Assembly (NCBI GenBank): GCA_002189035.1
Contig: NEEC01000029.1
Span: 372,001-436,000, forward strand
Reading direction: 5' to 3'
From: Utricularia gibba
Lineage: Eukaryota > Streptophyta > Magnoliopsida > Lamiales > Lentibulariaceae
DNA: 64,000 nucleotides
The position numbers and the translations under genes were made by a program. Below the pieces are notes generated by a model. The model made no database searches and was not told where the DNA came from. It saw only the letters and a list, made by a program, of their open reading frames with translations. Numbering within the stretch: the stretch's first letter is position 1; each line of letters begins with the position of its first letter. Positions 34,251 through 46,419 of the stretch are shown here, in pieces.

Positions 34251-37200
34251 CTAATTCATGAATTTTCTGCAGTTTGGAGCCTTGCACAAGCATGGAACCT
34301 TGAACTCTTCCGGCTCATCAGGATCAAATAAATAGTCATACCTGTACGGATGGAGAAATGGAACAATTGTAAAATTTATGTTCTTTACTCTCGGAGTTCA
34401 ACACATTTCGATGAATCTCTGCAGAAAGAAATAGCATCTTCAAGGAGGGAGGAGGGAAATACGTTAGTTCATCACCAGCGGGAACGAACATCCGGGCAAT
34501 AAGTACGATCCGGCTCTCATCACTACCTACACTCATGATTCTTGCATAGCAGTTGGGCATACACTGCAAAATGTCGTAAGAAGGGATATTTAGAGGGGGC
34601 AAAAGCATAGACGTTCAACAGAAAGGAGCATCATCCATCAGTGTAAATAGATTATGTACCGAGTGGTTAATCAGCCGAGCAATGTTTCCGGCATCTGTTG
34701 CATCTACAACAACCTCTTCACTGATTTTGAATAGCTGAGGAGAGGAAAGCAGATTTTGTACAGTAAGGTAACCATGTGTACTCGGGATAACAGCATAATA
34801 AGATGCTTGTCTCTGGCCAGAAGAAAACATCTCACATAGCAATCCTTGCCCTGTGCCCGATACCGTGCTTCTCTTAGATCCGCAACACTGCGTCTAACCT
34901 GCTCCCCCGATATTCCACCACCTAACCATTAAAAAAAAAAAAGCATAGAATAAGAACCCCTTCATAGCAGGGCATCAAGCATGGATTTCTTTCGTTAAGA
35001 GCATACATACCATTTCTCCTTCTTGAATATCCCTACGTGCAAAAAGACCCCAACCATGTATTCCTGATCTACCAAAGCAAACTTTATCCCTTTCTGTTCT
35101 CTGTATCATCCAAAAAATGTTCTGCCGTTGAACTTCGCCATAAAATCTCATTATAATGAAACGCATGTAACAAACCTGCAAATAGTGAAGCCTTTCTCTA
35201 AAGGTGGAAAAGGACTCCCGCTTCTCTGTTTTCTGTGTCAGAGACGAGACCAAAAAGTAGAGGTTTTTTTCCTGCTATCCCCTACAAATGGAACGATGGT
35301 AGAAAATTTACCCTATTTGCATTCAAACTTCTTATTACGCCCATTGAATGATGACGAGACCCCATAACATAGTGGACTATTGCCTCATTACTGATCTGCA
35401 AGACAAGGGAAAAAATCGGCAAAGAAATCAGAAAAAAGTAAATGGTAAGCAAATCAGCGCCTTTCCCATCAACATTTCTAAGCAAATGGATCAAATAAAA
35501 ACATCTATTTTTCTAGACCTTGTTAGATCTTTTGTAGACACGGCACCTTGCTGCAGAGAATGGTTCAACCTCATCGGTTTCTAGTGAAGGAGGCTCCATC
35601 TTCATCCTACTTGTTGAAATCAGCCTGGCGCTCATGTGCTTTTTGCTTTGAAGCAGGCTTCTGGCTGAGAAGGTCCCTTTGGGAGTCTCTATGATGAGAA
35701 CATTATCTGGATTTGGAGCCCTATACACAGGACAGTAAGGGCATGAGCATTATAGACATGTAAACGCCAAAAGATAAAATTTAAAAATCAACATTAGAGA
35801 AAAAGGATGAAGCAAAAACTCAATTACCTGTGGAAGGCGCAGTAAGATACCATTTTGGTCAACTGTTTGCCGTTCTTTTCAAGACAGTGCAACTGCAATT
35901 TCCAAATGAAGTTTTTGAACTAACATTCAGTATATGAATAGCGAAAATGTCACAAAAATTCCGTCTGTTTCAGCACTCGAATCCAAATTACATTAAAGAT
36001 GAGCGACAAGCCTGACGAAGTCAAAATCAGAAGAAAAATACAGGACTGAAATACGTATTCAAGTTAGTACAGCACACCTCCATCCGGTAACCTGCCCTGG
36101 ATGCACACACTGCATGGTAATAAGTGGAGCACTTGGTACATTGCGTACATGATCCATGAATCTGTTTGCAGACTACACACATCTGAAATACATGCAAATC
36201 CAAGGATAACTAAATTGGTTAAGAACGAAAAATGTTAGGATCTTGAGCACTTCACTCATGCAGAAAAACCTAGAATATCATCTTATGAAATACACCAGAA
36301 GTGATCTCAGGTGCCAGGTGAAAAACGACAATACCTTTACAAAGGAGCTTGAAGGTATCTTCAATATTCCAATGGCAGGCTCCATCTTTTCATCACTTGC
36401 AAATGAAACTTCAGGTTGAAACCAAGCACAGGTAATGTGAACCCACAATGGTGAAACATCTGTAGGTTTCAGCGCACCCCCTACATTTTTTAATAAACCC
36501 ACAACTTATAGTATGATCAAGATGACTTGATGCTCGTATTTAGCCAAATTTAGGGAAAAGGAGACTCTTTTCAACACACTATAGTCGATCAATGAGTGTA
36601 CAACAGCACCCTCAAACAGACTAATAGGACTACTCAACTACCTTTCACAGGGCATAGGCAACACTGCCGCTCAATATCAGGTGTCTCGCAAGATCTACAT
36701 ACCCATGAGGTAAAATCACGGACATGTCTCGCTCCATAACACTCTTGATGAACAGCAATTTGGCATCTGCAAAAAAGTGGACCAAACAAAACAGTTAACA
36801 TTCACAAAAAAAGTTGTTGATGAATTTGTTTAACATCTTTTATAAACATGTTCATCCATACCTAATGCAAATAATAATCTTGTTGAAGTCCCAGTCTTCA
36901 ACCCAGCGACATACGGCACATCTCTCTGTTGTCCATTTAGCATGAACAGGTTCATGATGTTCTAATGCATAGAAAAAGGCTCAGGAGTCACTTCTAAAAT
37001 TCGAGACTGGTCAAGGCACATCACAAAATAAATAACAAAGGATTGGAACTAACCTTGAAGAAAATTAAGCAGCCTTTGCCTCCTAACTTTCATTGAAGGA
37101 CGTTTCATGGATTTAGCAGGAACAAGGCTCTGTTCGTGATACTCAGCCATCTGTACCATCTGTGTGACAAAAAAACCAGTCAAGTGGCATAACTTCAGAT

Positions 37201-39813
37201 GGTGCAGGTGGAAACTAAACAGGTAAGGGAATGAAAGATGAGTTTCAAAACAGACCCATTGTTCAAGGGGAAGCAGGGAACCCTTCACCTTGACACTTGA
37301 TTTCCAGTTTTTAGTTTTTGAACCCGTATGTTGTTGCCATTCACTGAGCGATTGCTTTTCCATTCCACAAAATCCACATTTGCAAACAACTCTGCATGAA
37401 GAGAACCATTCCAGTGCATGCAAACCCCCTAGCTGAATTTGAAAAATCTCTAGTGGAGGCAGATTAAAAATTAAGAATCTTACAAGTGTAAACTCGGAAA
37501 ATAAATCCCTTCAACACCAGAGCAGATGACAGCAACTTTGTCAGGCAACATGGAATTGCTATTCCTTTTGCCATTCCTGCATCATGGGTACCGTGATTTA
37601 TTTAGTAAACCCTCAAGACATTAAAGAACTATTTTATGCCAAAAAGGAAGAAGGAAATTCACTTTATTTTAACATGCCGAGCCTCCGAATCAGATAACTC
37701 AAAATTAAACCTAGCTTTGCATTCAGGGCAGTAATAATCACTTATTAGCGTATCCTGCAACACCAGAAAAGTTCAGATAACCAACAACTCAGGCCTATTC
37801 AGCGCATAATGAGTTAATGGAGGGAACATGAAAATATTGAAGGAAGAGAGACCTTCACATTGTTTTGTAAAGACTTGTCACACTCTGCATGGAGCCACAC
37901 TTTACAACCATTACATTTGACCTGATGTTTTTGATCAGAGAAAGATGTTATCAGTAGAAACGCCTTGAAAAAAAAACTTCTGATTTTAATTGCTTACCCA
38001 AGTTCCGTTATCAAATTGATTTCGAATCTTCTTGCAAATGCTGCAATAATGTTTTATTTTTTTCAACTGCAAAAGAAAGGTGAAAAAAAACAGGCGAACC
38101 ATTAATGGGGATGGTTTTGGACAATGACGCAAGTACAATGTCATGCCCAAAAGGTAACGCACCCTAGCACAAGAAGTACACAAACGGTTGATGCCGGCAG
38201 CTGAACTAGTAGATTTTTTTTGCAAGTTAGATGCCATGCTAACACCACAGGCTTCACATGATTTCGATTCCTCTTTCACACGTACATCCTTCATGATGGT
38301 AGGGAAACACATGTTTCTTAGTCCCATCCCAGTATGGTAAAATTCGTATCTTGGAAAGGCATGCATTTAAAAATAAGTATATCTTTTGCAAGTAACACCG
38401 CATCAACAAAATCTTAAAGGAAATATACACATAAAAAGAGGTACTTATGGTCCCTAAAAAAACCATATATTCTATTCAATTCCACAAAGAACGAAATAGT
38501 TAAGCAAGAAACCAGATGAACTTACTTGCTCCCTAGAGTTGCGACTCTGCCCTGAATCAGAATCCTCAAAAACTCCCCTAGTAAGAGAACTAGGATAATC
38601 AGGGCGGCCAGCAGCAGCATTTATTTCCACCATCAGCATCTCATTAAATCCATTTTCTGCCAAAAACGCCTCCTCTATCGCTGACCGAAGATCACTTGGC
38701 TTGCTATCGTTCAGTTCAGTTTGATCCTGAAACCTAAATCATCAAATTCACAATGGTTTCAACTCAACAAGTACCCCGAAAATCTTGTTTTAAAAAAAAA
38801 AACTATCAGATAAAATCAAAAAAGAAAGCAAAAAGGTACGGCAGAACCACCTGTCTATATAGTCGAGGAATGGAAATATCATGCCGTTTCTAATCCACGC
38901 ATAATCCTGCTCAAAGAGGACATACTTAAATGCAACAAATGCAAGCAGAAACACAGAAAACAAAAGCACACTTTACCCTCTGAGTTCCATTTCCAGAGTA
39001 ACCAAAGAACATTACACAAACTGATCCAGCAACTCGACAATTGAAAACCTTCTGCGGGATTTGCATCTCTTGATTTAAGACAATCGCAGGCCATGCAGGG
39101 CAATTCTTCCCAGAAATGGCCCACACAATGTCACCTTCATCAAACTCCTGGGAGCCATACAATTTATCAATGCCGCTAATTTCTGCACAATCAACAAAAT
39201 CTTCATCAATCATCCAATCATTCCTCAGTTCTGCAATCTCTTCCTCGGATAATGGCGCAAATTTTCGGCCATGGAAAGTATTGGTCTTTTCCTTCGTCAA
39301 CTTCCGATTACCTATCACGTTTGCACGAACCCCTGGTGCCCTGAATCCAGATTCTTTTACCTTTTCTTGAAATGGTGTATAATCTGTATCCAAATCAAAC
39401 TCCCGTGTTCCATTCTTACTGGAAATCTTCTCTTTTTTCCAATTATCAAGAATCGAATCATTGAATCTCGACGGGAGTACCTGAACTCTCCCACGAGACG
39501 TTCTCACCAGAGGCGGCCGTGAGACTTCTTCTTTCGCCGAAGGAGTCGTGTACATTGACTCCAACTCTGGACGGTCCACGCCGACTTCAGCCACGGCAGC
39601 GGCGGCGCTCGACAGGATTTTATGAATCCCATAACTGCTGAACGTAATTACCCCCGCAGCAGCCTCCCCAAGGATATGCAGCGGAAAACAACCATTATCG
39701 ATTTTGCGTTTCTTCCTCTTCGCTGACGACTCGTCGTCTTCTGCCGCCGAATCGCCGCCTCGGCACCGTTTCAGAAACGGCATTACCAGTTTCAAGTTCT
39801 TTTTTATAATCAT
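34251..39813 (-). CDS. ATX5: Trithorax-like histone H3 lysine methyltransferase (ATX3/4/5 class)
   Basis: Twenty-three exons in coding order: 38977-39813, 38851-38906, 38526-38733, 38163-38288 (or to 38349), 37998-38066, 37853-37921, 37663-37754, 37484-37576, 37256-37391, 37054-37159, 36862-36961, 36642-36766, 36335-36480, 36078-36182, 35828-35892, 35519-35720, 35312-35395, 35176-35232, 35011-35100, 34836-34921, 34660-34734, 34463-34563 and 34251-34341. With one base restored this is about 1039 residues. Exon 1 holds the PWWP domain ([20 protein letters not shown]). Several PHD and extended PHD fingers follow ([33 protein letters not shown]). The SET domain has [24 protein letters not shown] and GDELTYDY, and the post-SET has [11 protein letters not shown] catalyses methylation of H3 lysine, H3K4 in this class. 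The 34836-34921 exon lacks one base in the G run 34904-34908, which breaks the SET frame. Confidence 0.93.
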
Positions 39814-39853
39814 CCTTCACTGGAGCTCCGAATTCACTCAATCTGTAAATTCA

Positions 39854-39862
39854 AAACCCTAG
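39854..39862 (+). promoter_or_regulatory. Telo-box upstream of the ATX gene
   Basis: AAACCCTAG lies 41 bp upstream of the ATX start codon. Telo-boxes are known in promoters of plant genes active in dividing cells and recruit TRB-type factors. Use here is inferred from position alone. Confidence 0.35.
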
Positions 39863-41331
39863 TGGGAGTACAGAAATGCTCCCCCAGAACATCAAAATCG
39901 CCGCGATCACACAATTCCGTCACCAAACTCAAAAACCACCCGATTCAAAATCCAGGCCGAAACCCCCCCTTTTTGTGGCAATTTAGGGATCCCTGTTCCA
40001 ACACTTATGTCTCTCTCCACCTTCCCCTGAAGCGATGAGAGAGAAGGAGAAAGGTAGCATTTTTATATCCAGGAGGATATAGATACACTCTGAATTGTAA
40101 GTAAAGACACCAATTTATGAATATACTACAAATTTTAGTCTATTCTGTTCACATTTAATCGGAAGCTAGAGACGAAGGAACATTTATCAGGAAGAAGCGT
40201 TCGAATTCCATTCGATGAAGCTTGTGATACGCGTACAGATGCATGTACGTGTGGTAGGCGCATCTGAGTTGCAGCTGATGCTGCCACAGTTAATGGCTTC
40301 CATATTCTTTTCCGGGAACACCCACAAATCGAAGGGAAGCATTTGCTAGCACAGGGATTCATCAGTTGTTTGTCAATAAAAAGTTGCGTTCTTTTACAGT
40401 CACAGGGGTCCAGCAGAGCCGGCGGGGCGGTGGAGAGATCCTCGAGATGCAAAAGTGCGAATGATTTTCCCGGTGAGAGAAGAGGCGGGGGCGTTGGTGG
40501 AAACGCATGATTTTTCCGGATTGGTTTGTTGACCTAATCGAGAAAGAAACTCGGGACACAGATCAGATCCATGAAGCAGGGAAATGGACAAGGTAAACCT
40601 AGTCTGAAATTGGGAAAGGAATCAGAATTCAGAGCCAGTGGGACAAACCCAACCGATGGCGGAGGATTTTATGTTACACCACTTTCCCTTGTCTGATTTC
40701 AAGACTTGTGGAATGTACGCCTTTCTGTCTCCAAACCTTCCTCAGAAGTGAAGTAGCCTGTTGGGTCACATCGTATGACTGTCTCTGAGGGGCTTTTTTT
40801 TTTACACTTTTAATTCTTAATTTGATTTCGAACATTTGAAAAAAGGGGGAAAAAAAAACCATGAATTCATGCATGCCGCACAAGTTCACTGTCGTCGGTT
40901 CATTTCCGTGAAGTGGGCCTGAGAAAAGTTGCCAAGCAGACTCCATGTGTATTTCATCAGAGAAATTGCCCTGTGTTTAACTAACAAAGGCTTGAATGTA
41001 TTCTAAAGCTGAGCATTCCGCCATGCTCATTGATGGAGAAGCGGAAGTAGTTCAAGTAACATGACAACACCAACAGACTGACTCCTGACTCCAGGAGGAG
41101 CAATTGCAATTTGCAAGCATGCCTCATCAAAGTTTCATTGTGCCGAGGAATGCGGAAGCCCCTTCCTTCCGCATGGGCTGGAGCTGGATTGGGATTGCAC
41201 CAGGGCTGGAAACCAATGGAGTAGGCCCATGTATCCCTTGTTGTGCTTGTGCATTTGCATTGGCATAGCAGGGGCCCTCTAGATCCATCCAGCAGAAGGG
41301 AAGGAGTAGAACGAAGATAACCTACCCAAGT
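39863..41331. other. Intergenic region, no gene found
   Basis: The first part is the ATX upstream region. The rest is non-coding with low-complexity tracts. No open frame resembles a known family. Confidence 0.5.
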
Positions 41332-42285
41332 TTATAGTGGTCCACTGTATGCAGTGGCACCTGGTACGGCTGCATTCAGAACACAAGTGCTGCTGAGGAT
41401 GGTGTAATCTCTGTTCTGCCACCTGGGAAATGCTTCTTCCATCAAAGGCATTGCCGCAGTTGTGCCTGCTGCTGTATCAGAAAGTTGCACCAAAGCCTTG
41501 ATACTGCAGGAGACTATGAATTTCTTGAGATTACAATGTGTGATGCCATTTTCCCAGAATTGGCCACAATATCTCAACCTAAAATCCAGCGGTCTTTTCA
41601 AGTGTAGTGATCTTGTGAACAAAACCCAAATGCAGAAAACGGCTGCAAAGCACAACACTTGTTACCGCATCGAATGATTCAAAAAGGAATACAAAAGAAT
41701 GTGTCCGAGTTACTTGTCTTCACCGAACATCATTTAACAGAAAAGAGCACAGATCAACATCTAAGTCGCTGTGCTGGGTCGAAAATTTTTGAGACATTGG
41801 CGACATAATCTAGTTGATCACCAAAATTAAGTTAGAAACCCCCCAAATACAAAATACAAAATACCAAATAAATGGTTGAACATTTTGACAGAAGCAATCT
41901 TTCTGCCAAGCAATAATAAGCTGCCATCGAAGATATATCCTTGGCACGTGGTTGCATGTTTCACGCCATCATGTGAAGTAAAAGATTTAGGAAGCATGAC
42001 AAACAACTCACACAATAATCAGAGAAAGCCTCCTGCACTGTTGATAAATCGGTGAGGGCCCATCAGCTACTAAAAGGGTGCCAGTTTCTTAGCAGGAGCA
42101 GAACATCAATGCTAAAAAGGCGTGGATCATTCTCCTCAAATGCTACATTACCAGCAACATCTGCAGCACTTTTGTAGTTGACAATTTCTAGCCTGTTTGA
42201 GTACTGAAGGTACACAGCTTTCCCTCGTAAGTCGTACGGATGATACGTTATCATAGCATAGCAATGGCTTGACTCAATTCAGCCT
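41332..42285 (-). pseudogene. Decayed polypyrimidine-tract-binding protein gene
   Basis: Fragments in PTB order lie on the minus strand. At 42285-42240 the code reads ELSQAIAM, then a tandem 5-base duplication (CTATG twice, near 42242-42254) breaks the frame. Resumed reading gives RGKAVYLQYSNRLEIVNYKS and AADVAGNV, the end of RRM1 of PTBP1/2. At 42068-42120 the next block keeps only ENDPRLFSIDV of RRM2 and soon reaches a stop. Near 41580-41640 GFVHKITTLEKTAGF appears, and from about 41500 ALVQLSDTAAGTTAA. The reading then jumps to a C-terminal-like RDYTI tail and a stop at 41332. RRM3 and most of RRM2 are missing. PTB proteins regulate splicing. The position suits the Arabidopsis PTB2 (At5g53180) neighbourhood. 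I think it is a dead, internally deleted copy. Confidence 0.6.
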
Positions 42286-42626
42286 TCAAAACATTAGGAA
42301 AAAAAAAAAAGTAGGAATACAAAAGCCATAAATATGGTGCGAATTCAATGAAATGCTGAGTTTGTTAGACCCAGCCTTGGGCTTACGGAACGACATTCCC
42401 TGTTCCATCAGCTCCTGTTCAGAAGAAGAACCCCAGGAGTGGCTGGCTGGAAAGAGACGACATTCCGGTGCAGGAATCGTCCTTGCCCTTGATAAAAGAA
42501 AACGATTGAGCCAAACGCGAAAGCATTGCGGCAGCAAAGAACAAACTTGAGGACGGCAACAACGAGGTTGACTAGGATGAGGGTAGATCAGAATCGACGT
42601 AAGAATAAAATAAAACATAAATAATT

Positions 42627-42647
42627 CATCCATCCATCCATCCATCC
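42627..42647 (+). repeat. CATC tetranucleotide microsatellite
   Basis: About five copies of CATC in tandem are seen directly. Confidence 0.8.
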
Positions 42648-42683
42648 GTGTGGGCCCAGGCGCCGTGTTCTGGTTTGCAAGCG

Positions 42684-42706
42684 TCTGGTCTGGTCTGGTC
42701 TGGTCT
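42684..42706 (+). repeat. TCTGG pentanucleotide microsatellite
   Basis: Four to five copies of TCTGG in tandem are seen directly. Confidence 0.8.
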
Positions 42707-43028
42707 GTGTCTCAACTCTCAACCCAGCGGATGGATGGATGGGCACCCACTGGAGCGATGGGATGCAATCCACCACGCAGGCAGAAGAAAAGACGCTTAG
42801 CAGCAGTTAATTAAATCAAGTCAAGTCATTGGGTGGTTAGCGGTTACGAGGGCATGTGATTTTGCAGCTGGGGGCGGGGATGTCGTGGTGGGTCCCGCTC
42901 CTGTAATGAATGTCTTTCCACAATGAGCGCGCTCACACCCACACACAGTCTCACACATGCACAAGCGAGGACCCAATCCAAGCATCCTCCACCTCCCAGG
43001 CTCCAACCACAACCACAACCACGACGGC

Positions 43029-43057
<29 letters not shown>
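43029..43057 (+). repeat. CT dinucleotide microsatellite
   Basis: About 14 uninterrupted CT units are seen directly, inside a C/T-rich tract. Confidence 0.9.
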
Positions 43058-43062
<5 letters not shown>

Positions 43063-44057
43063 ACGTGACGACAAACAACTACAACAAGCAGTCGCCTGTT
43101 TCGGTGTTCCGGGGGGGCTTGGCGAGTATTAGTTGCTTCTACTTAACTCTACACCTTAAACGCCCAGTCCAGTCCAATAATTCCTGATGACAACTGGCTG
43201 CCTGCTTTCTCGCTTGCTTGCGGTGGAAATAGAGCCTGATTCGTAGTAATTGCACAAAAAGAAGGGAAGGGCCTGGCCTGGCCTGGAAGCACCGCACCGC
43301 AGGATTGGAGTTAATAGTAACAAGGAGGGGGGGGAGGGGGAGGCAGCCTGCAGCTGCCATGCTGTCGTATTTAATGAGCACTTTACCCCAAAAGTGTAGC
43401 CTTGCCCTTCCACCACCACACATCATGTGCCTGCCTGCCTTCCGGATTATTCATCTCGGGAGTGTGTGGGTTAGTTACTGCATGACTAGGGCGGGGCGGG
43501 GCGGGGCATACGCGAGACCGGCCACATATCCGAAACCGCCATCGCACGGAAGGCGGTAAGGCCCCCGGACACCAACCAAGGCGGCAGGCAGACCCTTCCC
43601 CTCCCCATGTAGGGCAGGGTGCGAGGATCTGCCGCGTGTCTGTCCCTCATAAACGACTCCGCTCCAACGCCCTCTTCCTTGTGCATTCAATGCTCCAGTC
43701 TTCACTGCCAACAACCACCAGAGGCGGTGAAAACATGCACCGTTCCGGCATCCGCGACTATTCCGGGGAACGGAGGGACACTTGCCCAGTTTTGTGTCAC
43801 CTATTCACTGCACTGCACTGCCCAGTCAAGGCAATTTCCTTTTGAGCCGTATTAAACAACATGGGGACTATCAACTCCTGGTCCGCGGGCAAACATGTAC
43901 TACGCCGGCCCCGATAAATTTTAATCGCAAATTCTCGTGGTGTGTAAAATCTTAAATACAACATGGTTTTTAAATGACTGCGAGGAAAAGGCCACAAAGT
44001 TAGGTGTGAAATTGATGCCGGAGGGGGGGCGAAGAACGTGCTCCATGGAACTCAGGT

Positions 44058-44065
44058 TATAAATA
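44058..44065 (+). promoter_or_regulatory. TATA box of the BAHD acyltransferase gene
   Basis: TATAAATA lies about 45 bp upstream of the chosen ATG at 44109. An ATG at 44075 is out of frame and would open a short upstream frame. The closeness of TATA box and ATG implies a very short leader. Confidence 0.6.
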
Positions 44066-44108
44066 CAGCCTCAAATGAAGGCGCATTGCAGCGCATTGCA
44101 ATTTGCAA

Positions 44109-45787
44109 ATGAGGTTGGAGACGGTGAAGAGGTCCTGCATTATCCGGCCGGCGATACCCACCACCCACGGAGTCCTCCCACTCACGGAATTCGATCAGGT
44201 CAGCGGACTGCTGCCTTACGTTCCGGGTATCATCTTCTACCGCCCGCAGGAGAGATGGCACGCCGGGGATGTCTTCACCACTCTAACAAACTCTTTGCGC
44301 AAAACATTGGTCTACTTCTATCCTGTGGCCGGCCGCCTCCGTCGCCTCCAAGGAGGCAGGTTTGAGGTGGACTGCAACGACGGCGGGGTGCTTTTTACCG
44401 AGGTTGACTCCCAAGAGGATATGGAGGTAATTTAAGATTCAGGCACTAGATCTGCTTGTGATGGATCATCTTCTTTTTTACCCTACTTCTTCATGTGCGC
44501 CGCGCCGGTAAATACCAGGTATTGATTATTAATTAAATGGTTCCATGGGCGTAAGGAATATGACTGGATAGCGATAGCTCTCTTCAGGAATATTATTCCA
44601 ATCAGAAACACAATTGTTTATTCAGGAATTTGTTTCTTTTTTTATTATTATTCTTTCCTGTAAAGTGCGGATCGAAGCGTCTCTAATCGTAATTAAATTA
44701 CTTGTTCTTCATATGCCAACAGGTCCTTGCTGACTTCCCTCGGTCGCCGGAGTTCCATAATCATCTCATTCCTCGCGTCGATGACTCCGCCTCCGCGGAA
44801 GACCTCCCTCTCCTTTTCGTGCAGCTCACTCAGTTCCGGTGCGGCGGCTTCTCCCTGGGCTTCGCACTTTCTCATGCTGTATTTGACGGGCACAGCTGGG
44901 TGCATTTCCTGTGGGAATGGGCGCGCCTCGCCAGAGGAAAGCCGATCATGGCCCCGCCTTTTCTCGACAGGAAAATCTTCAGAGTGGGAAAGCCGCCTCT
45001 GTCGCCGACGGGCCATCACGAAGACTTCCACAACCCTCATTTCACGGCTCCGCCGCTTTTAATCGGCGAAACTAACTGTGAAACGCAGAGAAAAAAGTCA
45101 ACCACCACCGCGACGCTGCAGATTTCCAATTCCCAAATCGAAACCCTGAGAAAAGCCGCAAACAGCAAAATCCCACCGGAGAAACCCAAGTTCTCTCGGT
45201 ACGAAACCATCGCTGCCCACATATGGCGGTGCGCGTGCCGCGCCCGGCGCCATGTTTGGAATCAGCCGACGAGACTGGGCGTGTGCGTGGACATCCGCAA
45301 CCGCATGAATTTACCCAAGAACTTCTTCGGCAACGCCATCCTGGACGTGATGGCCGAGGGGCTTTCCGGCGAAGTGACTATGAAGCCATTGAGCTTCGTG
45401 GTGAGCAAAATTCGGAAGGCGATCAACTCGGTGACGGCAGATTACGTCAACTCCTCGATTGATTACCTGAAAAAGCTGGAGGACTTGTCGCCGATCGAAG
45501 AGTTTTACGGGACCTCGGAGGGGCAGGGGCCGTTCTACGGGAACCCGAATATAAGCGTGACGAGTTGGCTGAGCTTGCCGCCGGGGGGGGTTGATTTCGG
45601 ATGGGGGGCGGAGGCATTGTTGAGCCCTGGTGGTTTGGACAGCGACGGGGACACGCTGATAATGCCGGGGAGCGGGGGGGAGGGGGCGGTTTTTATATGC
45701 CTTCAGGAGGAGTTGATGGGGGAGTTCGTGAAGCTATTCTACGAGGGCGTCAAAAAGGAGGAGACGGCGGCGGGGATCCCAGAATGA
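44109..45787 (+). CDS. BAHD acyltransferase (HXXXD type), hydroxycinnamoyltransferase-like
   Basis: Two exons, 44109-44426 and 44723-45787, give 460 residues with a single phase-0 intron after DSQEDME. The catalytic HAVFDG (HXXXD) and structural DFGWG motifs are both intact. The N-terminus has LPLTEFDQV and TLVYFYPVAGRL, typical of the family. These enzymes transfer an acyl group from CoA to an alcohol or amine in the cytosol. The closest pattern I recognise is the shikimate/spermidine hydroxycinnamoyltransferase group, but the substrate cannot be told. No frameshift is present. Confidence 0.9.
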
Positions 45788-46419
45788 TTACCCTTCGACC
45801 GTCCGCCCCTCCCTCCCACTTATCCAACACACACACAAATCACAATATTTGGTTCAGTGCACTCGCCTCGCCTCTCATCCCATCATTTTTATTTCATATC
45901 AAATATCATCATTTTCTTGTATATCCGGCGGACGCCCTGCCCGTGTAATGAATACAATAAATCGTGCCTGAAATGAATATCATAATTATGGCGTAACTCC
46001 CTTTTGTTCTGTAACTGGTAGATTTAAACCGGAACCAGCATAAGTTGCAGGAGGAGATCGGACGGCACGCCTGCCGAGGCTGAATTTTCTGCCACCTCTC
46101 GACTAATTCCTCGCAGGATACTCGAATCATCTGCTAAAAAAACGGTGCAGGGGTAGCAAGGAAGTTACGACGCTTCTTAGTTTTAGAAGCTCATTTATTT
46201 GTATTTATTTAATAATTAGCTACTACACACCTGAAAAACAGTCTCCTGAGTATATGATGCACCAAAAATGTCGTGTCGCACAGGTCATCAAAAATGAGGG
46301 GGAAAAAAGCAATAGATGGAGAGAACAAGGGGTAGCTAGAATAACAAAGAAGCAAGAGATGTGAACTCTAAGTATTGGATTCACCAATCGCCAAACGCAG
46401 CAACATCATCGGGTTGAGC
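45788..46419. other. Convergent 3' intergenic region
   Basis: This holds the 3' ends of the BAHD gene (+) and the pyruvate kinase gene (-). A plausible polyadenylation signal AATAAATCG lies near 45956 for the BAHD gene. No gene is supported. Confidence 0.5.

Larger units (their letters stand above)
42286..44057. other. Repeat-rich intergenic region
   Basis: This stretch holds several microsatellites: CATC units at 42627-42647, TCTGG units at 42684-42706 and CT units at 43029-43057. The plus-strand half is G/C-rich. I see no gene. It includes the upstream region of the BAHD gene. Confidence 0.5.

Noticed and set aside
42286-44057. Possible transposon or regulatory array in the repeat-rich gap
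   Set aside because: Only simple microsatellites are seen; no terminal inverted repeats, transposase or reverse transcriptase signal, and no CRISPR-like regular spacing.
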